From NCBI GenBank assembly GCA_902806105.1, contig CADCVI010000082.1:5441-11938 (forward strand): a DNA stretch of 6,498 bases. The letters are read 5' to 3'. Both the position numbers and the translations under genes were made by a program. Below the pieces are notes generated by a model. That model saw only the letters and a program-made list of their open reading frames with translations, had not been told where the DNA came from and ran no database searches. The stretch is from an uncultured Rubrobacteraceae bacterium. Lineage in GTDB: Bacteria; Actinomycetota; Rubrobacteria; Rubrobacterales; Rubrobacteraceae. Of the stretch, positions 1 to 4,945 are shown piece after piece; the first letter of the stretch is position 1; every line of letters begins with the position of its first letter.

Positions 1-23
1 TCCGTAAACGGTTCTTGAGAAAG

Positions 24-97
24 TCGGGACGGCCGGATTCGAACCGGCGACCACTCGGCCCCCAGCCGAGTGCGCTACCAGACTGCGCCACGTCCCG
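24..97 (-). tRNA. tRNA-Pro (anticodon GGG)
   Basis: Read on the minus strand this folds into a full cloverleaf. The acceptor arms CGGGACG and CGTCCCG pair perfectly, the D-stem is GCGC/GCGC, and the anticodon stem CTCGG/CCGAG encloses the loop CTGGGGG. The variable loop has five bases and the T-arm GCCGG/CCGGC holds the canonical TTCGAAT. Loop positions 34-36 read GGG, which decodes the proline codon CCC. The discriminator base is A, and the three following bases read CTT, so the 3' CCA must be added after transcription. All stems are intact, so there is no sign of decay. A divergent protein gene starts 61 bases upstream. Confidence 0.97.
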
Positions 98-119
98 ACG
101 CGCGTCTTTGCAGGGCAGA

Positions 120-148
120 ATCATACCAGACGGGGGCCGTGCTATCAT
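120..148 (-). promoter_or_regulatory. Promoter of tRNA-Pro
   Basis: On the minus strand a -35-like ATGATA (148 to 143) is separated by 17 bases from a -10-like TATGAT (125 to 120). TGG precedes the -10, forming an extended -10. Predicted transcription start is near 113, about 16 bases before the mature tRNA 5' end. The -35 occupies exactly the six base pairs that read TATCAT, the -10 of the divergent gene. This is a motif match only. Confidence 0.5.
140..148 (+). promoter_or_regulatory. Extended -10 promoter, probably leaderless
   Basis: TGC followed by TATCAT (143-148) forms an extended -10 element. Transcription would begin about 154-158, at or within a few bases of the GTG start at 158. 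No purine-rich ribosome binding site precedes that GTG, which fits a leaderless or near-leaderless message. No good -35 is visible; the hexamer 17 bases upstream, ATCATA, matches the consensus poorly. Confidence 0.45.
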
Positions 149-157
149 GGATTTTCA

Positions 158-538
158 GTGCCCCGAGCCGCCATCTACATCCGCACGGACCCCGCCGGAA
201 CGCCGCCCTCCCGCCCAGAACAGGAGGCGGCCTGCGAGGCGTTCGCCGCCGAGCACGGCCTCGAGGTCGTGGCCCGCTACGAGGACCCCGACGCCCCCGG
301 CGCCCTCCTCTACCACAAGCCGGCCCTAAAAGAGGCGATAAACAACATCAAGGAAGAGGAGGACTGGGAGGTCCTGATCGTGGCGCGGCCTGGGTGCGTC
401 TCGGAGGACGCCTCCGCGGTGCACGAGCTCGTACACAAGTTCTCGCTCTACGGGAACCGCCTGGAGTCCCCCGAACGCTCCTGGGACGAGTTCCTCGCCG
501 CCATGAAAGCCTACCGCCGGTCGATGGCCGGCAGGTAG
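158..538 (+). CDS. Catalytically inactive serine recombinase N-terminal domain-like protein
   Basis: This 126-residue protein resembles the resolvase/invertase N-terminal domain. An opening beta strand AAIYIR (4-9) is followed by the helix region PEQEAACEAFAAEHG (20-34), the strand LEVVARYED (35-43), a PALKEAI helix (55-61) and the strand WEVLIVA (70-76). The catalytic signature is missing. In the YxRVS motif the arginine (R9) remains but the nucleophilic serine position is Asp11. Where resolvases have LDRLxR this protein has RPGCVSE (77-83), which loses the Asp and both Arg. The large C-terminal DNA-binding part of integrase-type family members is also absent. The frame is uninterrupted with codon use like its neighbours, which argues for a maintained gene rather than debris. 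GTG 158 was chosen because homology begins at once and a -10 element lies just upstream. It probably has a non-recombinase role that I cannot name. The family assignment rests on motif pattern, not on a search. Confidence 0.75.
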   Translation: MPRAAIYIRTDPAGTPPSRPEQEAACEAFAAEHGLEVVARYEDPDAPGALLYHKPALKEAINNIKEEEDWEVLIVARPGCVSEDASAVHELVHKFSLYGNRLESPERSWDEFLAAMKAYRRSMAGR

Positions 539-582
539 GGTGGCCGGTAGGCGGCCCGCGTGCCAACCGGTTCAGGGTCGGG

Positions 583-588
583 TAGTAT
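583..588 (+). promoter_or_regulatory. -10 element for the membrane-protein pair
   Basis: TAGTAT at 583-588 ends six bases before the GTG at 595, so the expected transcription start coincides with the start codon and the message would be leaderless. TGCCAA (561-566) is a weak -35 candidate with a 16-base spacer. No Shine-Dalgarno sequence is present. Confidence 0.4.
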
Positions 589-594
589 TGCGGG

Positions 595-972
595 GTGAGC
601 TTTGTCCTTACGGTTGTCGGCGTGCTGCTGTTGTTGGTCTGCCTGGCCGGCATCACCCTCGGCCTCTACATGGCCTCCGAGAGCATGAATCGCGAGGCCG
701 GGCTCCTCTTCGCGCTCTGCTGGGTCTCTGGCGCCGCAGGCGCCGCGGGCGTAGCGATGCGGGACTGGGTGACGTTCCTCGTCGGGATGGTCTGCTTTCT
801 CGTTGCCGCTGCCGCCTTCGTGCTTTTCGGCGGCGTTGAGGGCGGGTCCAGAAGGCGGGAGAGGGTCAGGCCCACCGGCCGCGTGCCGGAGGGGTCGGAG
901 GAGACCACCAGGGAGAACAGGTCGGACGGTAGGCGGGCCGCCTCCCAGAACGGCGCCCGCGGAGGGAGGTAA
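595..972 (+). CDS. Small membrane protein of unknown function, three predicted TM helices
   Basis: I do not recognise a family for this 125-residue protein. Three hydrophobic stretches are visible: roughly residues 3-27, 36-55 and 58-80. The third is separated from the second only by a short turn containing Arg56-Asp57. The last 45 residues are hydrophilic, basic and low in complexity, with an RRRERVR run near 86-92, and are probably a disordered cytoplasmic tail. The two cysteines furthest apart (C16 and C67) lie within membrane segments, so disulfide chemistry is unlikely. GTG 595 is the natural start because it opens directly into the first helix and follows a -10-like hexamer. The stop TAA (970-972) touches the ATG of the next gene, so the two proteins are probably made together and may interact in the membrane. 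Confidence 0.75.
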   Translation: MSFVLTVVGVLLLLVCLAGITLGLYMASESMNREAGLLFALCWVSGAAGAAGVAMRDWVTFLVGMVCFLVAAAAFVLFGGVEGGSRRRERVRPTGRVPEGSEETTRENRSDGRRAASQNGARGGR

Positions 973-1248
973 ATGTCGCTTATTCGCACGATCCTGGGGT
1001 TCGTGATCATCCTGATCCTGATCCACGTCGCCCTCGTCTACGTCAACATCAACGCGGGCGCGAACACCGTGACCCGGGCCGTCTACAGCCTCGGCGTGCT
1101 GCTCGAATCCCCGGCGGCCCTCCTCCTAAACGCCGTCCCCGACCTGCAGCGGTACCTCGACCCGGGCAGCCTCTTCACCGTCGCCCTGACGGCGGTCGGG
1201 CTGTACCTGATCCTCTACCTCCTGCTGGGCATAGGAAACAAGAGCTAG
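973..1248 (+). CDS. Small membrane protein of unknown function, two predicted TM helices
   Basis: This 91-residue protein has no family that I recognise. A hydrophobic N-terminal helix (about residues 7-25, rich in Ile and Leu) and a second at the C-terminus (about 66-86) flank a central region. That region has an amphipathic or semi-hydrophobic segment near 37-55 and a polar turn DLQRYLDPG (57-65). Only four residues (GNKS) follow within one turn of the last helix. Arg5 before the first helix suggests the N-terminus stays in the cytoplasm. The ATG abuts the upstream stop codon, and a strong GGAGG (961-965) inside the upstream gene lies seven bases before it, so translation is very likely coupled. 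The coupling suggests a shared membrane role with the upstream protein. Confidence 0.8.
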   Translation: MSLIRTILGFVIILILIHVALVYVNINAGANTVTRAVYSLGVLLESPAALLLNAVPDLQRYLDPGSLFTVALTAVGLYLILYLLLGIGNKS

Positions 1249-1293
1249 TCAGCCCCGCTTCGCCCTCAGCCGCAAGCTATCAGCAAGTCGTCT

Positions 1294-1310
1294 GGAGGCG
1301 CCACGCCGCC
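1294..1310. terminator. Weak GC hairpin between convergent genes
   Basis: GGAGGCG (1294-1300) can pair with CGCCGCC (1304-1310) around a CCA loop, with one A-G mismatch. It sits in the 99-base gap between the convergent stop codons at 1248 and 1348 and could act in both directions. No T-run follows on either strand, so this is at best a poor intrinsic terminator. I found no better candidate in the gap. Confidence 0.25.
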
Positions 1311-1347
1311 TGTCGCCCGGACCGTAGCGCGGGACGCAGGGTGCTAA

Positions 1348-2451
1348 TTAGCCGTACTCCCGCACGAACCGCCGGTCTATGAGGTGCTTGAGGCGCAGGG
1401 CGGGGCGGCTGCGGTTGGCGAGCGGGCCGTAGATGGCGAGGCCCGTCCCGTCGCCAAGGTCGAGGACGTAGAGGTAGTGCCTCTGCGGTCTGTAGGCGGA
1501 GAGCGGCTCCCCGCGCAGGGCGGCCTGGAGGTTGTGGTAGAGGACGGGCCCCTGGCGGATGGCGAAGACCCCGAACCGGGGTAGCCGGCCCCCGCGGAAG
1601 GCGACCGCGTCCCCGCCGCCGAAAACCCGATGGTCGTTGGGGCTCCGGAGGTGGCGGTCCACCCACAGGGCACCATCATCGCCGGTGGCGAGGCCGGAGT
1701 GGGCGAAGACCCCAGGCGGGGAGACACCCGTGGCGGCGAGGGTGAGGTCGGACCGTAGCTCTTTCCCGTCTTCGAGTACTACGCCGCCGTTCTCCGCAAC
1801 GGCGCGTCGGCCCAGGATCACACCAACCCCAAGGTCTTGAAGGTGCCCGCGCATGATGCGGCGGGCGGTCTTCGGGGAGGTGGGCAGGAGATCCGGGGCG
1901 GCCTCGACGAGCTTGATCTCGGCGCCCAGCCCGGCCCCCCGCGACAGGGCGGCCAGGTTGACGGCGACCTCGCAGCCAGCCGCCCCGCCCCCCACGATGA
2001 CTATTCCCGGGGCCGCGCCGGGCTCGGCGGCGAGGAGACGCTTCCTGACGCGTTCGAGGTTGGAGACCGGCTTCACGGGTACCGTGCCCTCTTCGGCGCG
2101 CGTCCCGCTTCCCAGGCAGAAGGAGACGGCGTCGTAGCGGACGGTGCGGCCGTCCTCGAGGAGCAGGAGGCGGTCCCGGTGGAGCACCTCGGCGACGCGA
2201 CCCTGCACGAAGCGGCCCCCGCCCCGTTCGACGAGGTTGCGGATACCTACGCGGTTCTCGTCCGGTCTGTGGGAGCCGGAGAGCACGCCCGTCGCCATGC
2301 CCGAGTAGAAGAGGTGTTCCGAGGGGTCGACGAGGACCACGTCGAAGCCGCGGCCGGTCAGCTCTCCCGTGCGCCGCAGCGTGTGGAGGTTGGCGTGGCC
2401 GCCGCCGGCGAGGGCTATCGTGGGTCGGGAAGTCTCCGTGCTCACGCGCAC
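1348..2451 (-). CDS. FAD/NAD(P)-dependent oxidoreductase, SelD-associated NDH-2-like family
   Basis: This 367-residue flavoprotein has the two-dinucleotide-fold layout of pyridine nucleotide-disulfide oxidoreductases. The first Rossmann motif is GGGHAN (16-21) for FAD. The second is IVGGGAAGCE (152-161) for NAD(P)H, followed by an ATG motif (240-242) and the FAD-contacting GGGDAVAF (278-285). FYSGM (48-52), the DE near 64-65, RFGVFAIRQGP (292-302) and the ending HLIDRRFVREYG (356-367) recall the family that occurs fused to the N-terminus of selenide, water dikinase (TIGR03169-type). Here it stands alone, with no SelD in the window. It has no CxxC pair (the cysteines are C112 and C160), so it is not a disulfide reductase, and the electron acceptor, perhaps a quinone, is unknown. 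GTG 2451 gives the longest frame. A second GTG two codons later suits the nearby promoter better as a near-leaderless start. Confidence 0.85.
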   Translation of the reverse strand: MRVSTETSRPTIALAGGGHANLHTLRRTGELTGRGFDVVLVDPSEHLFYSGMATGVLSGSHRPDENRVGIRNLVERGGGRFVQGRVAEVLHRDRLLLLEDGRTVRYDAVSFCLGSGTRAEEGTVPVKPVSNLERVRKRLLAAEPGAAPGIVIVGGGAAGCEVAVNLAALSRGAGLGAEIKLVEAAPDLLPTSPKTARRIMRGHLQDLGVGVILGRRAVAENGGVVLEDGKELRSDLTLAATGVSPPGVFAHSGLATGDDGALWVDRHLRSPNDHRVFGGGDAVAFRGGRLPRFGVFAIRQGPVLYHNLQAALRGEPLSAYRPQRHYLYVLDLGDGTGLAIYGPLANRSRPALRLKHLIDRRFVREYG

Positions 2452-2454
2452 CTT

Positions 2455-2484
2455 TGTATACCCCGAGACGGGTATGTCTGTCGG
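2455..2484 (-). promoter_or_regulatory. Promoter of the oxidoreductase gene
   Basis: On the minus strand a -35-like CCGACA (2484 to 2479) lies 18 bases from a near-consensus -10, TATACA (2460 to 2455). Transcription would start about 2448-2445, so the second GTG (2445-2443) would be reached almost at once and the first GTG would lie upstream of the start point. The spacer contains the palindrome described separately. Confidence 0.45.
2458..2475. promoter_or_regulatory. Operator-like inverted repeat
   Basis: ATACCC (2458-2463) and GGGTAT (2470-2475) form a perfect 6-bp inverted repeat around a 6-base centre, CGAGAC. It overlaps the minus-strand -10 and lies inside that promoter's spacer, where a bound dimeric regulator would block the oxidoreductase gene. 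It is also about 14 bases upstream of the -35 for the importer operon. No regulator gene is in the window, so the binding protein is unknown. Confidence 0.35.
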
Positions 2485-2488
2485 ATGC

Positions 2489-2519
2489 TTGACTCTACAC
2501 CACAGGAATGCCGTATACT
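2489..2519 (+). promoter_or_regulatory. Promoter of the osmoprotectant importer operon
   Basis: TTGACT (2489-2494, five of six matches to the -35 consensus) is followed after 19 bases by TATACT (2514-2519, five of six matches to the -10). The spacer is at the long end, which can indicate a promoter sensitive to supercoiling or an activator. Predicted start is near 2526, giving a leader of about 95 bases before the ATPase gene. Confidence 0.6.
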
Positions 2520-2553
2520 TTTCCTAACCGTTCCCGATGGCTTAGGAGGGTCG

Positions 2554-2634
2554 ATGATCGTACCCGCAGAAGCGCGCAAGGACCGCGGGGAGTTCTTCCC
2601 CTGGGCCCACAGGAGATGCAATGATCGAGTTTAA
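2554..2634 (+). CDS. Upstream ORF / candidate leader peptide (26 aa)
   Basis: A strong AGGAGG (2544-2549) precedes ATG 2554 by four bases. The frame runs 26 codons to TAA at 2632-2634. It begins MIVPAEARKDRGEFF and ends with the basic WAHRRCNDRV. The ORF lies within the predicted transcript leader and overlaps the first 14 bases of the ATPase gene in a different frame, so its ribosomes terminate just past the ATPase start codon. Such an arrangement typically gives translational coupling or leader-peptide control. The codons show no run of a single amino acid that would suggest classical amino-acid attenuation. The alternative is a chance ORF with a fortuitous Shine-Dalgarno sequence, or an alternative start region; no in-frame continuation into the ATPase exists. 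Confidence 0.45.
   Translation: MIVPAEARKDRGEFFPWAHRRCNDRV
2587..2615 (+). promoter_or_regulatory. Alternative hairpins near the ATPase ribosome binding site
   Basis: GGGGA (2587-2591) can pair with TCCCC (2597-2601) around GTTCT. Alternatively CCTG (2600-2603) can pair with CAGG (2610-2613), which covers most of the AGGAG (2611-2615) serving ATG 2621. The two stems share bases 2600-2601 and so exclude each other. Both are short, so a regulatory switch is only a possibility. Confidence 0.25.
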
Positions 2635-3577
2635 GAGCGTCAGCAAGACCTACCCCGGTTCCGAGAGGCCGGTGGTCAACGACCTCTCCTTCGAGGTTCC
2701 CGAAGGGGAGGTCTGCGTATTGGTCGGGCCTAGCGGGTGCGGCAAGACCACCAGCATGAGGATGATCAACCGCCTCATCGAGCCCTCCGAGGGCCAGATA
2801 CTCATAGACGGCGAGCCGAACACGTCGATGAGCGGGACGCAACTCAGGCGCAAGATCGGGTACGCCATCCAGCAGATAGGCCTCTTCCCCCACCGCACCA
2901 TCGCGGAGAACATCGGGACCGTGCCCGGCCTGATCGGCTGGGAGAAGGGCCGCATAAAGTCGCGGACCGAGGAGCTTTTGGACCTCGTCGGCCTCGACCC
3001 CGGCAGCTACCGCGACCGCTACCCGGCCGAACTCTCCGGCGGCCAGCAGCAGCGCGTCGGGGTTGCGCGGGCCATGGCCGCGGACCCCCCGATCATGCTC
3101 ATGGACGAGCCGTTCGGGGCGGTCGACCCGATCACCCGCGAGCGCCTCCAGGACGAGTTCCTGCGCATCCAGGACGACATAAAGAAGACCATAGTCTTCG
3201 TCACCCACGACATCGACGAGGCAATAAGGATGGGCGACAAGATCGCCATCCTCAAGGAGGGCGGCATCCTCGCCCAGTACGACACGCCGGAGAACATCCT
3301 CGCCGCCCCCAACTCCGAGTTCGTCTCCTCGTTCGTGGGGAGCGACAGGGTCCTCAAGCGGCTCTCGCTGACGCGGGTCGGGGATATGGAGCTCGAGCCT
3401 GCCAATGGGCAGCCAGACGACCTGCCCCGACTCTCGAACCAGACGAGCCTCAAGGACGCGCTCTCCGAGATGATCGGGGCGGGGGCGGAGCGCAGCGTGG
3501 TCGTCTCCAACGGCGACGTGCTAGGCTCGCTCACGCTGGACGCGATCCGGCAGCTCTCCGGCAGAGCCACCAAGTAG
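2621..3577 (+). CDS. opuCA: Osmoprotectant ABC transporter ATP-binding protein (OpuCA type)
   Basis: This 318-residue cytoplasmic ATPase powers uptake of glycine betaine, choline or related compatible solutes. All nucleotide-binding motifs are intact: Walker A GPSGCGKT (36-43), Q-loop glutamine in IQQIGLFPHRT (83-93), signature LSGGQQQR (138-145), Walker B IMLMDEP with catalytic Glu163, D-loop, and H-loop His196 in FVTHDIDEA (193-201). The IGLFPHRTIAEN and DPITRERLQ wording is typical of the OpuCA/ProV branch. After the ATPase core (about 1-245) comes a linker and a single CBS-like unit (269-313). Classical OpuCA proteins of about 380 residues carry two CBS motifs, so this one is short. ATG 2621 has AGGAG five bases upstream. 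The permease gene begins two bases after its stop, in a shared operon. Confidence 0.93.
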   Translation: MIEFKSVSKTYPGSERPVVNDLSFEVPEGEVCVLVGPSGCGKTTSMRMINRLIEPSEGQILIDGEPNTSMSGTQLRRKIGYAIQQIGLFPHRTIAENIGTVPGLIGWEKGRIKSRTEELLDLVGLDPGSYRDRYPAELSGGQQQRVGVARAMAADPPIMLMDEPFGAVDPITRERLQDEFLRIQDDIKKTIVFVTHDIDEAIRMGDKIAILKEGGILAQYDTPENILAAPNSEFVSSFVGSDRVLKRLSLTRVGDMELEPANGQPDDLPRLSNQTSLKDALSEMIGAGAERSVVVSNGDVLGSLTLDAIRQLSGRATK

Positions 3578-3579
3578 CC

Positions 3580-4269
3580 GTGCCTATCGTGGCTTTGCAG
3601 AGCCTGCAGCCAGAGTTCTTCGACTGGGGTTGGCTTAGGGAGAACTTCTTCGAGGAGGTATGGCCCGCCGTCATCGGGCACCTCTACCTGTCGCTCGTCT
3701 CCGTCGGCATCGCGTTGGCCATCTCGCTGCCGCTCGGGGTGCTCGTCGCCCGCTACCGCAGGCTCTACACTCCGGTGCTCTTCGCGACGGGTTTCCTGTT
3801 CACGATCCCGAGCCTGGCGCTCTTCGCCTTCCTCGTCGCCATGGGGGTCGGCCTCGGGCAGAAGCCCGTGATCATCGGGCTCGTCTCCTACTCGCTGCTG
3901 GTCCTTATTCGCAACGTGGTGACGGGCATAGACGCCGTGGCCCCCGAGACGATAGACGCGGCCCGCGGCATGGGCCTGACGAACCGCCAGATCCTCTTCC
4001 GGGTCGAGCTGCCGCTGGCGCTGCCGGTGATCGTGGCCGGCATCCGCATCGCGACGGTCACGGTGATCGGCATCGCCGTCATCGGCGCGTTTATCTCGGG
4101 CGGCGGGCTCGGGCAGTTGATATTCGACGGGATAGACCGGAACTTCCCGACGCTGGTGTTGACGGGGGCGGTGATGGCGACGCTCATGGCGATCTTCGCG
4201 GACATCGCCCTGCTCCTCGTGGAGCGTTACATGAGGCCGTGGGCCCGCCGGGCCAGGGGGGCCAACTGA
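3580..4269 (+). CDS. opuCD: Osmoprotectant ABC transporter permease 1 (OpuCD-like)
   Basis: This 229-residue inner-membrane subunit forms half of the importer channel. About five hydrophobic helices are visible near residues 33-57, 66-88, 96-115, 148-171 and 193-215. The EAA coupling loop that docks on the ATPase is ETIDAARGMGLTNRQILF and following residues (123-149). The segments VARYRRL, IGIAVIGAFISGGGLGQ and ALPVIVAGIR match the OpuCD branch as I remember it, better than OpuCB. The start is uncertain. GTG 3580 lies two bases after the ATPase stop, while GTG 3589 and TTG 3595 are alternatives in the same frame. None has a clear ribosome binding site, so coupling to the upstream stop is likely. 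Its stop overlaps the next start by one base (TGATG). Confidence 0.9.
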   Translation: MPIVALQSLQPEFFDWGWLRENFFEEVWPAVIGHLYLSLVSVGIALAISLPLGVLVARYRRLYTPVLFATGFLFTIPSLALFAFLVAMGVGLGQKPVIIGLVSYSLLVLIRNVVTGIDAVAPETIDAARGMGLTNRQILFRVELPLALPVIVAGIRIATVTVIGIAVIGAFISGGGLGQLIFDGIDRNFPTLVLTGAVMATLMAIFADIALLLVERYMRPWARRARGAN

Positions 4270-4925
4270 TGCTGGACGGCATACTCCAGACCCTCCAGCG
4301 TCCGACGTACCCAAGCCTCGTGTGGACCCACATCCAGCTCTCCGTGCTCGCCACGCTGCTGGGCATCCTGATCTCGGTCCCCGTCGCGCTCGCGGTGCGC
4401 AACACGCACCTCGGATCCGCCATCGCGATCAACGTGGGCAACCTCGGACGCGCCATACCGTCGCTGGCGCTGCTGGCGATAGTGTTCCCGTTTCTGGGCT
4501 TCGGGTTCGCAGCACCCCTCCTGGCGCTCACCGCGCTGGCGGTACCGCCGATCCTGATCAACGCGTCCACCGGCCTCCGGGAGGTGCGCCAGGAGGTCGT
4601 GGACGCCGCCCGCGGCATGGGGCTGTCGGAGGGCCAGATCCTGTCGCGCATCCAGCTCCCCATAGCGGTGCCGGTGATCTTCGCCGGGATCCGCACCTCC
4701 GCGGTGCAGGTGGTGGCGAGCGCGACGCTGGCGACCTTTATCGGCGGCGGGGCGCTCGGGGACCTGATCGTGGAGGGCTTCGCCCGGGGCGACACGGCCA
4801 TCCTGCTGACCGGGGCACTCTCGGTGGCGGCACTTGCTATCCTCACGGAGGTGCTCTTCGAGGCACTCGAACGAACCTTTACCCCGAAGGGGCTGAAGAT
4901 CGCGCAACAGAGGCGCTCCGGATAA
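4269..4925 (+). CDS. opuCB: Osmoprotectant ABC transporter permease 2 (OpuCB-like)
   Basis: This 218-residue second channel subunit pairs with the upstream permease. Hydrophobic segments lie near residues 20-43, 52-77, 80-99, 132-158 and 175-198. The EAA loop is EVVDAARGMGLSEGQILSRI with following residues (109-135), nearly the same as in permease 1, showing shared descent by ancient duplication. ATLATFIGGGALGD (152-165) and the tail TFTPKGLK (203-210) resemble OpuCB more than OpuCD. The ATG shares its A with the TGA of the previous gene, and a G-rich run (about 4256-4261) gives a ribosome binding site. The substrate-binding gene starts 20 bases after the stop. The opuCB/opuCD labels rest on remembered similarity and could be swapped. 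Confidence 0.9.
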   Translation: MLDGILQTLQRPTYPSLVWTHIQLSVLATLLGILISVPVALAVRNTHLGSAIAINVGNLGRAIPSLALLAIVFPFLGFGFAAPLLALTALAVPPILINASTGLREVRQEVVDAARGMGLSEGQILSRIQLPIAVPVIFAGIRTSAVQVVASATLATFIGGGALGDLIVEGFARGDTAILLTGALSVAALAILTEVLFEALERTFTPKGLKIAQQRRSG

Positions 4926-4945
4926 ACGAAAGAGAAGGGAACTAG

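Noticed and set aside
1..157. Genomic-island boundary at the tRNA (integrase-like gene next to a tRNA 3' or 5' end)
   Set aside because: The recombinase-like gene lies on the 5' side of the tRNA, lacks catalytic residues and a DNA-binding domain, and I see no repeat of the tRNA 3' end elsewhere in the window. Composition does not shift either.
1249..1347. Hidden gene or RNA in the convergent gap
   Set aside because: It has only 99 bases, no frame with a start and ribosome binding site, and no structure beyond one weak GC hairpin.
1837..2553. Long plus-strand open frame opposite the oxidoreductase, continuous with the leader ORF
   Set aside because: The part before 2554 is antisense to a well-supported flavoprotein gene and shows no domain. 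Only the stretch from ATG 2554, with its own ribosome binding site, is worth keeping.
3651..3662. GAGGAGGT followed by ATG at 3660, resembling a strong translation start
   Set aside because: The ATG is out of frame with permease 1, and the frame it opens is low-complexity until it meets permease 2. It is a chance match within the Glu-Glu-Val codons.
3019..4314. 431-codon minus-strand open frame opposite the ATPase and permease genes
   Set aside because: Its translation is low-complexity and rich in Arg, Asp, His and Glu. It is a shadow of high-GC coding DNA, and the plus strand carries complete ABC transporter motifs.
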